From Oscillospiraceae bacterium (GTDB lineage Bacteria; Bacillota_A; Clostridia; Oscillospirales; Ruminococcaceae), in NCBI GenBank assembly GCA_004558145.1, contig SFDQ01000003.1:124001-188000 (forward strand): a stretch of DNA of 64,000 nucleotides, written 5' to 3'. The notes under the pieces are model-generated. The model was not told the DNA's origin. It saw only the letters and a program-made list of their open reading frames with translations, and made no database searches. This document shows positions 62,786-64,000 of the stretch, one piece after another. A program made the position numbers and the translations under genes. The first letter of the stretch is position 1; every line of letters starts with the position of its first letter.

Positions 62786-64000
62786 ACTTGTTTCCAGCTA
62801 TCAGCCCACCGGCGACCAGCCCCAGGCCATCGACAAACTGGCCGAGGGCATCCTGCGGGGGGATAAGGCTCAGACCCTGTTGGGTGTGACCGGCAGCGGC
62901 AAGACCTTCACCATGGCCAACGTCATTGCCAAGGTGAACCGGCCCACGCTGGTGCTGGCCCACAACAAGACGCTGGCCGCCCAGCTGTGCACCGAGTTCC
63001 GGGAGTTTTTCCCCGAGAACGCGGTGGAATATTTCGTCTCCTACTACGACTACTATCAGCCGGAGGCCTACATCCCTTCCACTGACACCTACATCGAGAA
63101 GGACAGCGCCATCAATGACGAGATCGACCGCCTGCGCCACTCGGCCACCGCGGCCCTCTCCGAGCGACGGGACGTCATCATCGTGGCCAGTGTCTCCTGT
63201 ATCTACAGCCTGGGCGACCCCATCGACTACCGCAGCATGGTCATCAGCCTGCGGCCCGGCATGCAGATGGACCGGGACGAGCTGTGCCGCCGGCTGGTGA
63301 AGCTGCAGTATGAGCGCAACGACATCAATTTTGTGCGCAACAAGTTCCGCGTCCGGGGCGACACGGTGGAGATAAACCTTGCCTACGCCAGCGACACCGC
63401 CATCCGGGTGGAGTTCTTCGGCGACGAGGTGGACCGCATCAGCGAGATGAACCCCCTCACCGGCGAGCGCAAGAACGTCATCAAGCACGTGGCCATCTTC
63501 CCGGCCAGCCACTACATCGTTTCGCCGGAGAAGATGCGCGCCGGCCTTGCCCGCATCCAGGAAGAGATGGACGTTCAGGTGCGCAAGTTCACCGAGGAGG
63601 GCAAGCTGCTGGAGGCCCAGCGCATCGCCCAGCGCACCCGCTACGACATGGAGATGCTCCAGGAAGTGGGCATGTGCAAGGGCATCGAGAACTATTCCGC
63701 CGTGCTCAGCGGCCGCACCCCTGGTTCCACCCCCACCACCTTGCTGGACTATTTCCCCAAGGATTTTCTGCTCTTTGTGGACGAGAGCCACGTCATGCTG
63801 CCCCAGCTGCGGGCGATGTACGGCGGCGACTACGCCCGCAAGCGCACCCTGGTGGACTACGGTTTCCGCCTGCCCTCCGCCTTTGACAACCGTCCCCTCA
63901 AATTCGAGGAGGTGGAAGAAAAGCTGAACCAGATCGTGTTCGTCAGCGCCACCCCCGGCGAATACGAGAGGGAACACAGCACCCAAATTGCCGAACAGGT
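62772..64000 (+). CDS. uvrB: UvrABC system protein B (3' end outside window)
   Basis: The first 409 residues: [14 protein letters not shown] (Walker A near 39), [23 protein letters not shown] (beta-hairpin region, in overlapping pieces) and [19 protein letters not shown] (Walker B region). AAAGGAG precedes ATG 62772. UvrB verifies lesions in nucleotide excision repair. The C-terminal helicase half and UvrC-binding end lie beyond the window. Confidence 0.97.
   Translation, partial: MDQFKLVSSYQPTGDQPQAIDKLAEGILRGDKAQTLLGVTGSGKTFTMANVIAKVNRPTLVLAHNKTLAAQLCTEFREFFPENAVEYFVSYYDYYQPEAYIPSTDTYIEKDSAINDEIDRLRHSATAALSERRDVIIVASVSCIYSLGDPIDYRSMVISLRPGMQMDRDELCRRLVKLQYERNDINFVRNKFRVRGDTVEINLAYASDTAIRVEFFGDEVDRISEMNPLTGERKNVIKHVAIFPASHYIVSPEKMRAGLARIQEEMDVQVRKFTEEGKLLEAQRIAQRTRYDMEMLQEVGMCKGIENYSAVLSGRTPGSTPTTLLDYFPKDFLLFVDESHVMLPQLRAMYGGDYARKRTLVDYGFRLPSAFDNRPLKFEEVEEKLNQIVFVSATPGEYEREHSTQIAEQ

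Overview
This 64 kb window looks like chromosome from a GC-rich, anaerobic, fermentative Firmicute. Oscillospiraceae/Ruminococcaceae of the Faecalibacterium-Subdoligranulum-Gemmiger type fit best. That placement is an inference from gene content: PolC-type DNA polymerase III, Rex, AdhE, a V-type ATPase operon, an L-box riboswitch, DUF5685/DUF975/DUF6514 proteins and strong AAGGAGG ribosome binding sites. Both edges cut genes: rmuC at the left and uvrB at the right. No IS element, prophage or CRISPR array was seen. The only clearly accessory cassette is a Phd-Doc toxin-antitoxin pair.

Layout. 1-6.7 kb: rmuC (minus), a polysaccharide deacetylase, a DUF5685 / J-domain / membrane-protein trio, an AI-2E-type permease and a GH13 glycosidase. 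6.7-7.8 kb: phd-doc and a minus-strand tRNA-Ala(GGC) with a perfect consensus promoter. 7.9-17.7 kb: a ten-gene V-type ATPase operon (G/H-like, C, a membrane-less I paralog, I, K, F, E, A, B, D). 17.7-21.8 kb (minus): DUF1266 protein, small membrane protein, unknown protein, TetR regulator, thymidine kinase, Rex. 22-29.7 kb: TepA-like ClpP homolog, a leader-controlled GNAT acetyltransferase, FtsK, YgiQ, MBL-fold protein, DUF3006, DUF1294. 29.7-35.5 kb: DUF975 protein (minus), a lysine-riboswitch-controlled NhaC-family transporter with a cysteine-rich N-terminus, and adhE behind probable Rex operators. 35.7-38 kb: tRNA-Ala(CGC), sirtuin, lipase, DUF3267.

38-50 kb is the region most worth a second look. 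A minus-strand GldA/F/G-like ABC operon with a DUF4340 protein lies next to a two-component system and a Ser/Thr-rich lipoprotein. Four promoters here share one architecture: CTTTAG, 5 nt, CTTTAG (or CTTAAG), 10 nt, then a -10 box. They sit before the response regulator itself, before the ABC operon, before the lipoprotein, and before a stretch with no convincing gene that ends in a perfect 14-bp stem-loop. This looks like a compact, self-controlled cell-envelope stress regulon with a candidate small RNA. Immediately after it is a divergent Spo0A-like regulator paired with a histidine-kinase-like ATPase; both lack residues normally needed for phosphotransfer.

50-64 kb is the conserved core block pyrH-frr-uppS-cdsA-dxr-rseP-ispG-polC (translation recycling, isoprenoid and phospholipid precursors, replication), then an RluA pseudouridine synthase (minus) and radC-uvrB.

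All promoter, operator, terminator and RNA calls were made by reading the sequence by eye and were not tested by computation.
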